A DNA stretch of 64,000 bases from Mytilisepta virgata (Eukaryota > Mollusca > Bivalvia > Mytilida > Mytilidae), in NCBI GenBank assembly GCA_028015205.1, contig CM051514.1, forward strand, positions 35,976,150 to 36,040,149. Direction: 5' to 3'. A program made the translations under genes and the position numbers. The stretch's first letter is position 1. Every line of letters starts with the position of its first letter. The notes below the pieces were generated by a model that saw nothing but the letters and a program-made list of their open reading frames with translations, searched no databases and was not told the DNA's origin. This document shows, in pieces, positions 12,501-27,500 of the stretch.

Positions 12501-15500
12501 ATTGTACGCTAAAAATGTATTTTTCTTGGAGACAATATGTCATAAATCTGTCAGGAACATCGTGACCAAAATGTTGAACAACTTAATCTCATCTTAACTT
12601 TGTGGGCAATAATATACTGGTTTGAAAATCACTTTATATATTTTTGATCGGTATATATAAATATCCAAATGAGATTTGCTATCCACATATACCGCTCACA
12701 ATGAGTATGTAGTACATTTAACAAACCTAGTAAAATTAGGATTGTGTAGTTTTAATACTTTTCTTATTTATGGGGAAATAAAAAGGACAATTATACCTAA
12801 GGAGCAATCCAAAAAAAGCAGTGCATTAAACAGACAAAACCCGGGAAGGCAAATGACAACCACAAGCACAACAAATAAACACTGAAAACTTAAAAACAAT
12901 GAACAACACGAACTCTTAAGAAAACCAGGCGTGAACTCAGGTGCTTCAGAAGGGTAAGCAGTTCCTGCTACGTTACATAAATAAATCACATATTAACGTC
13001 GACGGTTAGCCATTGTGATTTCCTCCTTATGAATTTAAAGTGGAGTAAATAGTGTCATAAAATACACATTAGAATACTACAACTATGCACGAACACCAAG
13101 CATATTCTACTTCTGTAAAATTTTGAGAAAAAAAATCTGGCAACATCAGAGACATTTTCATTAGGACTGAAAAATTTACTAACATTTACAGAAAAAAAAA
13201 ATGTACATACTTGCTTTGTGAAGCCTCTGGTATTTTCTGCAATTTTGTCATCAGAAGCCGAACAATATTTATCAAAAATATAAAATTGATCTGAAAAGAA
13301 AGATGAAAGAAAGAAAATCGGTATGTACATTGAACGTGTAACAGATAATAATGTTCTCATATTTTATTAATATAAACATATGTATTTTGTAAACCATGAA
13401 AAGGTGCTGAATTCTCATCTATGCTTCCAGAATGAACATTACAATTATTTCAAACATCACAATTATATTAATTTTTTATCGTGCTCTGTTATCATGTAGC
13501 CTTATATAGCAAGTTCATGTTTTACACTATTACAATTTTGATACTTGTCATACAAGGTAAATACAGAAATGAATTAAATTTATTTGTCGCTGAACATGCT
13601 ATACAGTAACAAACATTGCATTTAAACCTGTTTTGTAATGTTCAAATGATTTTGTACATTTATCATGTTTATTGTCCATGAAGCCACGGTGTATAACTAT
13701 ACACGAAGTCACAAACGCAAACAGTTTCCTTTCAGGTGCAACTAAGGTATTACGTATTACGTACATTGTACATTATGATTTGTTAGGTCCTTGTACTTTA
13801 TTATCAACAATGAGATCGGCAAATATTGCAAGAAAATTTTGTGTCTTCCATCTAATGTAGAAATATAGATTCTCCTTTAGGCACGAGTGAGTTATGGAAT
13901 TTCTCCACCCGAGATACATGTGTAGTTAAATTTTCAATTTTCAACACGCGAGCCTTTAGCGAACGTGTTACAATCTAATATTTAACTATTGAGGGTAGAG
14001 AAATTCCATTACTCACGAGTAAATTGAAGGAGAAACTGTTTCTCCTATGATTTTTGACAAAAACCTAAAAAAAATGTCGTTGCTATGTAGTTTGATTATA
14101 TAGACGTTATTTCGGGACTTATCTATTTTATCGTTGCAATATCCGTAGAAAAAACTGCGGTTATTCCCGCGTAGAAATTTAATCACCGGGAAGTGATTAA
14201 AAATATTATGTAATTTTATCCACCGATTAAACACGTCAAACTTAAAAAAAAAAAACGCTTTCGGATTAAGAAAGTTAGCAAGACATGCTAGTTTTAATAG
14301 CTAACTACTCACAATTATTGAGATAACTATTGGTCCGTACATTATCCACTGTAAGCTGCTCTCTGCATGCCAACACCTAAAATATTATATCTTATTTCTT
14401 AAACAAAGTTCTTAGTTCTATATTGCCAAGAACGTAATCAAAGTCTGTCTCTATATTTTTGAAATGAAGCAGGCTCCTAGATTTGGAAGAGCAGGTTCCA
14501 AAATGTTGCGGAAAAATTAAATTTAATACTGATTAAATACCACCTGGAATCATATAATATTATTATTTGACAAAAATTTTGAAAAAGCCAGTCTCATGTG
14601 CATGTATGCCGCGAATTTTTTATTTACCTTCCCCTTCCCATACCCTGCTGATATTTTAAAGTTTACTTTATAGACCGACGTTGAACTTTTTATATCTAAA
14701 TGCGATTGAAAACAAAAATCCATTACTGCAAACAGAGATTTTTATACACTCAATTAACACTTAATTACTTATTAACTCATAGGTGTAAAGCATTTTAATA
14801 CTAAATGTTTAGTTATTTACACTCGAGTTGCCTTGTTCTCGGATAGCAATGTCACTATTGTTTAGAAACTTTGTTTTAGTAACAACATCGAGATAGACTT
14901 CACAATTTTATATAGCACCCAGTAGTAGAATAATGCATCAATATCCTAACAATCGAATACATTTTTTTCCTTTCCATCATTTTAACTAACACAAGAAGTT
15001 TTAAATTATACATGAAAAAATTACGAGGTGTTCAAAGCCGTAAATATTGTCAGGAAAGTTTGTAGAACTTGTCAATAGCCATAAAACTTAGGACTCAAAG
15101 AAATCCTTTTTGACATTAAAACGATAGCATGTTACATTCATTTTATTCATGTCATTTTCCTATGATGAAAGTTTCTCTAGGGAAAAAAGTATAGTTCAAT
15201 TGATATCGTATGCAAGTTTTAATTAACGAATTAAATGTTCCAATAACTATACAATGAAGTCATCAGGTCCAAATCGTCTATAAATATTCACTCATAGGTG
15301 TTATGTGTTGAAGCTTGACGCTTAAGACGTTCTAAGGATATATAAGTACTTTTCATATTTAACAGCATAAAAATAGTTTTTTTATGTATTACCTTATATT
15401 CCGATACTGTATTTGAATTATAAAGAATTAACTTCAGTTCTTACGTTTAATAAATGCAAGAAATAACTAAGTACTATTTACGTTTTATACGATTACGTTG

Positions 15501-18500
15501 GATGAAAGGCCAACTTGAATTAAATTACAGGTACAAAAATCCATTTGAATTACAAAAGAAGCTTCTACTCTTTCGCTACATGTACTCTAAAGCTCAAAAT
15601 AGACAATTTTAACAGTAGGTTCACGTCAACAGTTTGTTTATTTAATAATTCATTTGTGGTAATACAGTACTTGCTTTTCCTCTTCTATAGAGTTTGTACG
15701 TTTCCATTTTCTTACCTCTCATTTTCATCCTTTTCAGTTATCCGCAGTGCACAGTAAATTATAGTCGGGACTATAGGATATCCTTAAAAGTATATATATT
15801 ATTTTATTCATAACAGTGTCCTTAGCAAGTCCTTATTCTGGAAGTGATATTGACCACTTCATATGTAACCTAGAAATTATAGTTTCTATACAGGTTTTTG
15901 TTCTTAAAGGGCGAGAAGATTTAAGTATATATATAGGCTTTTGTGTTATAAACATAAAGTTTATATCTAAAACTACTACGGACTTTGACAATCACTACAT
16001 ACTGTGAAAATGTTACTTTAAAACAGGACTTTTATTTTTTTTTCTCCTGTCGCCTCGTCCGCCAATAGTTTTTTGACAATACATTTAAATTGATTACCTA
16101 ACGTGTCATTTCTTACATATTAACACCATCATAAAATGATTTTTTACTCCTCTAGAAGAAATATTTCAGTCAGTTTGTTTTGTCATTTTATTTGTTAAAT
16201 TTTGATGCGACAGTTTGTCATTTTTATGAAAATGGTTGATTGCTGATTTGCAATAGGTCCGCTCAAACTGGAGCTTGAAGCCGAATTTGCAGCGAGTGCA
16301 AGATTTTTCCTGTGTGAGAGCCTATTGTACCCTTCAATTCATATGTTATTTAATTGGTAACCTATAGCTAGTCAAAAGATAACATTAACACAAATGTATA
16401 CATGTTTACTTATATCAGTAGGCACATTAAATTTTGTTATTATTCACATGTATAGACTAAAAATAGAAATTCATGACTCTTCAGATAATTTGATTTTTTA
16501 TATAGAAGAGAAAGTTTGTTATCATTGAATGTATACATGATCATCGCCCTGAAAATACACGAAACAGGACCGTAACATACCCCAGCCTATCGCATAACAT
16601 AGGAAAGTAAGTATTTTGCCATTGCTGAACACTCTGATTAAAACTGTATGCAGATATAGTCCTTCACAAAACATCCAGGCAAAATTACACTGCATAAAGT
16701 ACTGAGCTAAAACGTGAAGAATTAGGCACCACCACTGAAATAAAAGAAATATCTATATATATAATACATTTTTATTCGATGAACTACGGCCTACTATTGA
16801 TATATGTATCATCGATGGTATAAACCAGACGTAAAACCTCGTGTCTTTTTAAACTTAAGGATGATTGCTGGTCTAATAGGAAATAAATAGGATTTGAAAT
16901 AGGTGTTTTAGTTTGAGAGAACATATGAATAGTAAACAAATAAGCAAGAAAAAAACATAGGTTCATGTGCTCATTTTAGAGCTATAAGGCCTTGAAAATT
17001 TGCAGGAAATAGGTTTTCTCTGGATTTTTCATTGTCTTTGCATTGGCAACTTCTTCCGTCAAAAATGTATGAAAAAATAAAAAGGATTTCATAAAACTGT
17101 GTCAAATACCATTTTAAGGTATATATGATTGAATTATAAAAGAAAAAGTGGGGGTTCATGGGCAAAAAATTTAATGTTTAAGAAATGGATAAAACCCGAG
17201 GATTCCGAAAATCTGACAAAAAGACCAAAACATGACCAGCGAGCATCCTTAAATGATTTAGGATAAAAAGCACAATAACAAAGCAAACTATTTGAAGAAA
17301 GTTATTCCTAATGTTCAGCGAAAGAAAGTTTAACTTCGAATAATTGATTATGATTGCCAGGGTTCCAAGTATCAGAGTCGTCTCCCAATATTGTCTAAAT
17401 AAATAACAAAATGGGCAACAGGAAAAGTAACCAACGACAATCAATCAACGCCACCGAACATACAGAACCACGGACAAATATAATTCTTTGATACCAATTT
17501 TGATGCACAAGATGTGCACATTTTGTCGATTTACGACTCATCAGTTGTTCTCAGGATCTTAAATGTTAAAAACCAAAACAACAATCCAAAAGGTTGATGA
17601 GCAAAATAACCAAAATGGTTAAAGCCAAAACCATCTAAGGATAGAGCTATGCACGAGGGAGATACTCCGTAGTTTTCACAAATTTTACAATTTTGTAGCA
17701 GTAAAATTTAAGTATCAATTTCGAGCTAGTATCTGAGCAACATAAACTATCATAAAACACAAATATGAACACAGTAGAGAGACAAGATAGTCTTACTTGG
17801 TACAAACACTGAACCGTGGAAGGGTTAAATCTGTTTATAGGTACCCAAAACACCCTCATCATCTATCTAACAGACTGTTGTATAAAACTACTATAAAGGC
17901 CGATATAGTATGAAAACCAATCAAGGCGACGGCTTGCCGAACTACAAACATTGGTTGTAGATAACAGCGTTAGAATATGCTCTTTTTAACTGTAAAACTA
18001 GCTACGGCTCTCATATCTGCTAACTGGATACTGTAGTACTAGTCAGAGGAGCAGAACAGCCAATCAAACGACACCTTTTATTATTGGCTCAGGCTGTGGG
18101 ACATCGGAGCATATATACAACGTGTAATACCCATGTTGAAATAAAACATATCATTAAAGTTCATTACAAAAAAAAAAATAATAAAATAACCTTAATTAAA
18201 ATTAAACACAAACTGATTTTAAGAAAATATTTGTTACCGGATTTTCATCTAAGACATCGCCATCAAGTATAACCATTTTGTAATACACAATCCATGTCAT
18301 CCCAGTCAGTACATAGGATAGGAACAGATTTTTATGAATCAAGACTCTGCCGCACCGTAATTGACTGTAAACATATGGAGAGGTTATAAATAACACAGAA
18401 AGCAGTGACATTTATATCAAAAATATAAGTAAAGTCAAGAAATACCAAAGGGATATTCGAAGAAGGGGAAATCGAAACAACTGACAAACTGCGGAGAACA

Positions 18501-21500
18501 AGGAAGACAAGACCAAATCAATGCAAGCACTACAATTAAAAACTTAAAACATATGAACAACATGGACCCCACCAAAAAAAACGTGGTAGACTTAGGTGCT
18601 CCGGAAGAGTAAGTAGTCTCTGCTTCCTGTAAGACACCCGCCATGCTGCCCATGTCAAATCTGGTATGAGGAAGGGACAACATCAATGGAACAGGTCCAT
18701 TTTCATTTGGGAAACGGTTTTTTTATACCTGTCAACCAAGTCATGATGACGTCCATAAAACGTTAATAAGGATAATTGATTCATGTATTGTTTAACTTAT
18801 TTCAAAATATTACCTTTTTCTTGTGTATTAATTAATTACATTGTCATACTTGTCATAAAGAACTATTCTCTTTTAAACTGTTGTCTATTTTTGTTTTTTT
18901 TTGTATGTATGGCGTTTAAAAGCAGATACCCTTCTTTCAAAGCTGTTTGATGTACATAGTGTCTTTTTTTAAGGGAAGTCTTCTCCAATTTAATAGTTGT
19001 TAATTTTTTTAATTTCTAATAGTTTAAATATCAGCTTATAACAACAGTATAATTTAAATCTTTCCTACAAAATATGTAAGCATTGAACATAAGCTAGACT
19101 AGAATTAATAAAGGGCAAATGACTAGAATAAATCCATATGTTACCGAATTTGTACAATGATTTATCATATTATTCACTTTATAAATAATGTTACTATATC
19201 AACGCCATCATTCATCATATTATTAACACTTTCACAGTATCTTTCATCAATACTTTTCCAAGAATTTTATAAATACCAAGTCTTTGGAAGACCATACGAT
19301 ATTTCTACTCACCGAAATCCAAAGAAGATTGTCAATGCTATGATTAAAAGAAATATAGACACGGCATTTCCAGCAATAAACACGTAGATATGGCCATGAC
19401 CTTCTGGTGGATCCTAAAATGAAGCATCAGATAAAAGTTATGAAAATATAATATCTTGACAATGTAACTGATTAAAAAAAAATATATATACCTCGAATTC
19501 GTACTTGTGAATACTGGAGGCCTAACAGCCCTATATAAGTAACTACGATTAAAGAAAACACAATCTAAAGGTTATATTATTTTCTCCTATTCTTGACGTT
19601 TTTAATCGGTGAGATAAAAATACATAACATATTTAACCACTTCCCGGTGATTAAATTTCTACGTGGGAATTACCGTCCTTTTTTCTACAGTTATTGGAAC
19701 GATAAACTAGAGAGGTCCCGAAATGACGTATATGTAAACAAACTACACAGCAACAACATTTCCTTGAGGTTTTTGTCGAAAATCATAGGAGAAACAGATT
19801 CTCCTTCAATTTACTTGTGAGTTATGGTATTTCTCCACCCTCAATAGTTAAATTTTAGATTTTAACACGCTCGCTAAAGGCTCGCGTGTTGAAAATCGAA
19901 AATTTAACTATCTCGGGTGGAGAAATTCCATAACTCACTCGTACATGAAGGAGAATCTATATGTAACTTTATTCAGCTTTATGTCAAATAATGGGAAGAG
20001 GAAGCAGTATGGTGTAAAATATATTTTCAAACGTACAATGCGAGAGATTTAAATAATATTGTTTTGTCCGAAAATCTCCATAAAATTATCAGAGAATTTA
20101 TACAAATTATTGCTCTTAAACATTTGGATAATTGCTTTGTTTTTTAATATTTCAGGCCTTGTGTATATGTACAAGTGATGAGTCGTAAATCGCCGAAATA
20201 TGCACATCTTGTGCATTACAATTGGTATCGTGGAATTTATTGTGGGTTATCGGGTTTTGCAAAATACCATGAGTCTTTACTATAATCAGATTGACGCTTT
20301 TATTGAAATACTAGTAACTGAGCAGCTTGTATCCATCAATAGAGCGTTCAACTCGTAGAGCCAATAGAAAGACAAGAAAAGTAATTGACTCATATACGAA
20401 AATAAAATGTTTATTGATTTCTGGTACTTGCATATTTATTTTATTCCATATATCATTCCAACAAGAAAAAGTTGAAAGATTTTATTGTTAAGGAAAGAGT
20501 CCATTAGTTTTAAATTAATTAAAAGTACTACAACTGTAATGTAGAGACCAATTAAGCCTACGTGACTATAGAGCTCTGAAAATTTTAACAAAGATCAAAT
20601 TTGATTATAAATTTCTCTATTAGTTAAAACTACAAAAATGAACTTAAACATAGTTTATTTTTAACAGCAAATTATACCATAGACCAAACTACCAAAAATG
20701 CTTGAATGAACATTTCATCTCGCGTTTTTGAAATGCTGAAATGTGCGATTGCTTTTAAGTTTACATTCCCTATAAAAGGGGGGATTGTGTCGTTAGTAGA
20801 GAATATATGTTAATCGAATAAAATACTTAGGTGCACCATAGAATATGTGACCATATATTGACCGAAAAGATAATGAAAAACACACGTAATTGCAGTAGCA
20901 GTACTATAAATAAGGGTAATAAAATTATACTGTATTTGTCATTAAAAATTTAAATTCTTAAATCCACAACACTGTTTAAATGTTTTAAGTTTAACAGTGA
21001 CAATACAAAACATTTCAAACCAAGTGAATTAAATAATCATATATGCTTATGCATTTGAAATGTGAGGTTTTAAGTGCTGTTTTGATAATTGAACTGAAAC
21101 ATAGTTACAAATGTATTACGTGGCTTAACAATGGTATTTCAACAAATTGTCGAACACTAAAACGTAAAAACAACTGTATCAGATTTGTTTTACCAGGAAA
21201 TTGAAAGGATGTCAATGTTTTCTTGAATAAAGTTATTAATAATTAAATAGAATTGCGGTAATTATTGTAGTTAACATTGAATGAAAATTCACAAATGTAC
21301 ATCATATGACAATGGTTTACTGCGATAAAACGATTTTTTACAGAAAATTAAAATATTTAATCCATCTCTGTTCTACTCCAGTTATTTAAATATATTTGCA
21401 ATAATGAACTTGGAAAAAATGTATTAGTACACTGATCAACAGTATGTGTATGTAAGTAAAAACGGCCCATAACTATGTAGTATAAATGTCGAAACATAAA

Positions 21501-24500
21501 TAAAATCCATACAAAATAAGACCAGTTGCAAAGACAGGGTAAGCATATCAAAGTACATAAATGTACGCACTCGGTGTATTGCAGTAATTTAGTTATATAA
21601 ATATCAAGGGAAATTAAAAGACGATTGTTTCTCTCTGAAATAAAAAAGTCTTATATTTAATGACAACCAAAAACTAAAACATTCATCTTTTTGCAAAATG
21701 TTGCATGACAATATTGTATCCTGTTATTTGTGCCAAGACTGTATCAATACACGCCCACTCCCGTATCATGTTATATGTTCCAACACTGTATCAATACACG
21801 CCCACTCCCGTATCATGTTATATGTTCCAACACTGTATTAAGACACGCCAACTCCCGTATTATGTTATATGTTCCAAGACTGTATCAATACACGCCCACT
21901 CCCGTATCATGTTATATGTTCCAACACTGTATCAATACACGCCCACTCCCGTATCTTGTTATATGTTCCAACACTGTACCAAGACACGCCGACTACCGTA
22001 TCCGGTTATATGTTCCAACACTGTATCAAGACACGCCCACTCCCGTATCCTGTTATATGTTCCAACACTGTATCAATACTCGCCCACTCCCGTATCATGT
22101 TATATGTTCCAACACTGTATCAATACACGCCCACTCCCGTATCATGTTATATGTTCCAACATTGTATTAAGACACGCCAACTACCGTATCCTGTTATATG
22201 TTCCAAGACTGTATCAATACACGCCCACTCCCGTATCATGTTATATGTTCCAACACTGTATCAAGACACGCCCACTCCCGTATCATGTTATATGTTCCAA
22301 CACTGTATCAATACACGCCCACTCCCGTATCATGTTATATGTTCCAACATTGTATTAAGACACGCCAACTACCGTATCCTGTTATATGTTCCAAGACTGT
22401 ATCAATACACGCCCACTCCCGTATCATGTTATATGTTCCAACACTGTATCAAGACACGCCCACTCCCGTATCATGTTTTATGTTCCAACACTGTATCAAT
22501 ACACGCCAACTCCCGTATCATGTTATATGTTCCAACGCTGTAACAAGACACGCCCACTCTCGTATCCTGTTATTTGTTCCAACACTATCAATACACGCCA
22601 ACTCCCGTATCCTGTTATATGTTCCAACACTGTACCAAGACACGCCGACTATCGCATACTGTATCCTGTTATATGTTCCAACACTGTACCAAGACACGCC
22701 GACTACCGTATCCTGTTATATGGTCCAACACTGTATCAAGACACGCCCACTCCCGTATCCTGTTATATGTTCCAACACTGTACCAAGACACGCCGACTAC
22801 CGTATCCTGTTATATGTTCCAACACTGTATCAAGACACGCCCACTCCCGTATCCTGTTATATGTTCCAACACTCTACCAAGACACGCCGACTAAAGTATC
22901 CTGTTATATGTTCCAACAATGTATCAAGACACGCCCACTCCCGTATCCTGTTATATGTTCCAACATTGTATCAAGACACGTCGACTATCGCATACTGTTA
23001 TATGTTCCAACACAGTATCAAGATACGTCCACTCCCATATCATGTTATATGTTCCAACACTGTATCAAGACACGCCAACTCCCGTATCCTGTAATGTGTT
23101 GCAAAACTATCAAGACACGCTCAATCCCGTATCATGTTATATTTTCCAACACTGTATCAAGACACGCCCACTCCCGTATCATGTTCCAACACTGTATCAA
23201 TACACGCCCACTCCCGTATCCTGTTATATGTTCCAACACTGTAGCAAGACACGCCCACTATCATATCATGTTATATGTTCCAACACTGTATCAAGACACA
23301 CCCACTTCCGTATCCTGTTATATGTTCCAACACTATAGACTGCATTTTGGGCCAAGTTAACCACTTTAAAAAATTTTTCGATATTTTCTTTGTACGCAAT
23401 TCGTCTTCTCTAAATTTTGTTTATATACACTAGGTCACTAGATTAAGACTCTGGCAATTTTTTTTCAGTCCTTCAGGTATAAACAAGAAGCAAAATTTGA
23501 AAAGTAAAATATCTTTAATATTTTAACAACTGGCCCAAGATGACTAGCAGGACGAAATTCTTGCAAATGTAAAGATACAAATCATAGTATAACCACTAAA
23601 AGAAAAGATAAAAAGGAGAACCAACCCATTACAAATAAGCATATAACGTATAAGGTAACAGATGGGCCAAATAGTTTGCTCTTATTTGTCAGATTTTAAT
23701 CATTTGTTGTATTTAGTTGTTATGTCTAGATGAAATCTGATTTGTTTTGCATTCTATTTTAATAAATAAATAGCCAAACAATTTATTATCTAAGAAGATT
23801 ATACAGGAGTTCAAAGACTATTTTATGGTCATATATGTATTGTCAATATTTTAGACAATAAATTCTGAAATATAAAAAATGCTGTTTATAAAGTTTGCAA
23901 TATAAAATGTATCACCAAATACAACAATAAATTAAAGATATATTGATGAATTAATAAGAACAACCATCAAAAACCCAAACAAAGAAAACATACAGGAATC
24001 CAACTTCAGCTAAGGGTTACCTCTGCATCAAAATGAAGCGCCTTAGAAATTTCTGTTTTTTCTTACTTGTTTTGCATGTTATCTTACTTACACTGACTGT
24101 ACTGTAAGTCGGGAACTTTTCTCCTTCTGCATCCCAAGTTCCATTTTCTGTACAGTAGTACGTTATATTGTCTGGAAGAATAGATTTTTTTAAACGTTAA
24201 CAGGTACTAGCAGGGAGGGGGGGGTATAGTGGTTATTGCATTCAAAGGTTCCTGTTTTAATTCCCGTTCTCAATGAAACTTTAAGAGATTAAAGTTGCCT
24301 ATCGACGCCACTTGTGCGGATATTAAAACAACGTTTGTCCGTCGGATGGGAACGTAAAATGGCTGTCCCGTGTTAGGGAAGAGCACAATAAAGATTAGGC
24401 TAAAACGCCGCTACTGGGGCCTCTCTCGCACCTACCAAGTGGTGAGGGATTATCATAAGTTGGTATACATTGCTTCCCAACCCTCCATAGATAAATAAGT

Positions 24501-27500
24501 TTAAAATTAAAAGTTAATTGTTGACTACAACAGATAAAGTCCAGACACATATACATTCAGAAACAATATGAAGAAAGATATAGTGAAGTTAGAATTTGTG
24601 ATCAGCTGAAACTATACCAGAAATAACGTACACATTAAGCATTGCAAAAGCAGTATTATGCAAGTGAAAACATTCATCAAAAGGTAACCCAAAGCATAAT
24701 GTCACTTAAAAATAGCTACGAGATCAGACAGGGTAAAAGCTCGCTGATTTGTTCTCGCAATCTAAATTTGGATCTGAAAGGAGCTGTTTGCTTGTTTTTT
24801 TATTAGGACAGGAAAATATATAGATAACACAACGTCCATACATGCACATGTAACAAAGCTTCAGGTCAAGATCACAGCTTATATTGGTTATCCGAAAGTC
24901 ACTGTGATGGCTTCAACAAAAAGATAAAACTCATACCCCCTTTCATTATAACATGTTCAAAAGTGGTCGCTTGCGCCGCATAATGTAAAATATAACAAGG
25001 GCTATTTTATGTATCACTTTTATCATAACTCAATATACATTTTTGTTATCTCTTGACATACTTTTCATGTATTATATGATAAACGTCCTTGGAATAAGCT
25101 TATGCCAAACAAAATAGATCTATATAATTGTGAGATATGGAAAACATTTTGCATCATAGTAGTAATAACATTGGATCCAATTTAGACTCAATTTCTGTTG
25201 ATCTGTATCGCTAGGTCCAGTAAATAAATCATCTTCTTTGCAATCCACGACGAAGTAAAAAGACTAAAACTTATTTTAAAACAATTTGGTATTTGCTTCA
25301 TATCCATAAATTGTTTTTCGGTTTTACTTTTTATCAATTTTACCATTAGAAATTTCGTACAATAGAGGTTACAAAAATTTAAGATTTAAAACATATGCTT
25401 ACCTGGTCGTCCGATTCCCATAATATTAGGGAAAGACTGGACAGCTGTTTTACCTGCAAGGGTGTGATTCCAACATGAACCGATTCTGCCAGCAGTCCCA
25501 TTGCAATAAAGTTGGCCTGAATTAAAAAAACATTACAGATTTATACGTTGACTCGTTATCCATTAATTATACATAGATATACTATTGTATATACCCTAAG
25601 CGTACTACAAGACATTATAGTTAAGTCTGTGTGCTGTAGACAATTGTTTGAAAACGTACATGTATGAACCTTCAATGAGATGCCAGAATTTTCTCTATGT
25701 CACATTTTATTTTTGCGATGATGAAGACAATAGAAGAATTGTTCCTTTGTTATTCATTCGTTTGCCGAGTCGTCATGATTACTAGTGATCACTAGCCTGT
25801 CAACGCTGAGGTTGTGAGTTCGAATCTCACCAGTGGCGGGGTGTGTTCGACTCCGATCTTAATTGACAAGGATTGCCAATTTTCCTACCGAAGGTCGGTG
25901 GTTCTCTCCGGGTACTCCGGCTTCCTCCACCAATAAAAACTGGCCGCCGCGAAATAGCCAAATGTGCTGAAAACGGAGTAAAACCCCAACTAAACTAAAC
26001 CAAACTATTCATTCGTTTACATTTCAAGATTTTATCAACAAAGGATTTCTCGCCTCTTAAAAAGAAAAGAAAATCAATAAATAAATATAAAAGAGAAGAG
26101 ATATGGTAAATTCCGAAAAAAACCTATACATGTGCATGCACGTGACATTTGTACAGCCCCTTCCTTTTTGGGAATGATACATTGTAAATTAACTTATTTG
26201 CTGTGTTACATGTTTGTAAATGCATTGTAATACCTGTTAATTGATACATCATTGTATAGTTGATTAATAACTTTAAGTTGTTGATTGGAATGTTTTAACG
26301 ACAGATTAACTGTCTGCTAATTCTGATATTCTGTGGTTTTATAATAAATGTAACAATCCGCTTTTACATTATTAATACTATCTACAAGTTCTTCTCGTTT
26401 GTACTTTTGGACATTTTGGACGATAGATGAATTATTGTTTAACGTCCAGTGGCAACCATTTAGTGCATAACAGGACGAGAACACGCTGATATGATACGAA
26501 TATGAACCCTATTTTGTGCTAGCCCGACACGCTGAGCCGGATTTTTAACGAGCTATCTCACGAGGTAACAGTCCGCAGGAAGACACATCACCACACCCGC
26601 ACACATTATACTGACTTCGAGTTTGGACAGTTTACAAAAGAACATTAACAATATTACATTAAAATTAATAAAGAAACTTAAGTTACGTGTAAGTTACATG
26701 TACTAAATTAATGACGTACAATTGTTATATTTCCATTTTAGTCAATTAAAAATTCAATTTTTCTAATTTACAAGATGAGAACTATAACACAGGACTATTT
26801 CGAGTTTAAAACACGTGGAAAATTGGAGTTTTACAAAAGAAAAGGCTCAAACTAGATTTCCCTTTATTTGTCCATATATATCATTTGTTTAAAAGGACTG
26901 AAATTAGCATCACGTACAAAAGTACACTTAAGAAGAGTTAGCCAGTAGTAAACCTAAAGTTATCATGAGCGAGAAAAAAAATTCCTGCAAAGTCAACATA
27001 TCACCTGCTCTCTAATTATTAGTACGGACGAAAGTAAAAAGAATGTGTTAATACAGAACTTTTATTGGTTTTTGCCACAAACAGACGATAAGATTTAGCT
27101 GCGCCACTCAATTCGACATTTAGAGTTAGCCTATTAAATGCCCCCTAAATATAACCAATGTTCCAAATAACTGCTTAATCTCCGGTAATTTACCGAAAAG
27201 ATATCTTGAAACATGCATGATATTGTCAGCAATACCTAAAATAGTCTGTTTCATTTGAAGTAATCATACAGATAACCCCAGCATATTACAAAACAATTTA
27301 GTTCATTGAATCAGTTTATTCTGTAATGAAGGGGTCAATTACACGACAGATACGAATACTTACAGAACGGAATGACAATTTGTCTGACATACCGAACAGT
27401 AATTTACGATTTAAAGATGTAAACACCCGAGGGGATTCAATCACATTAATGATATTTAATCATCGAAGAAACTTTTTTTCTATCCAGGCACAAGCTGAAG

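Noticed and set aside
13055..13360. 101-codon minus ORF as a gene
   Set aside because: Only 13,211-13,290 is real (receptor exon 9, in a different frame). The long frame is its shadow plus intron.
15960..16010. Candidate TM4 exon on the minus strand (YVVIVKVRSS)
   Set aside because: Wrong phase relative to exon 6 and no Pro after GWG. The block at 15,716-15,782 fits exactly.
21725..23337. CRISPR-like array
   Set aside because: Units are contiguous repeats without unique spacers, and the DNA is animal.
21705..23360. Six overlapping forward ORFs of 106-324 codons rich in Cys, Tyr, Pro and His
   Set aside because: All are readings of the stop-free 47-bp minisatellite in different frames. No start context, splice sites or homology support a protein.
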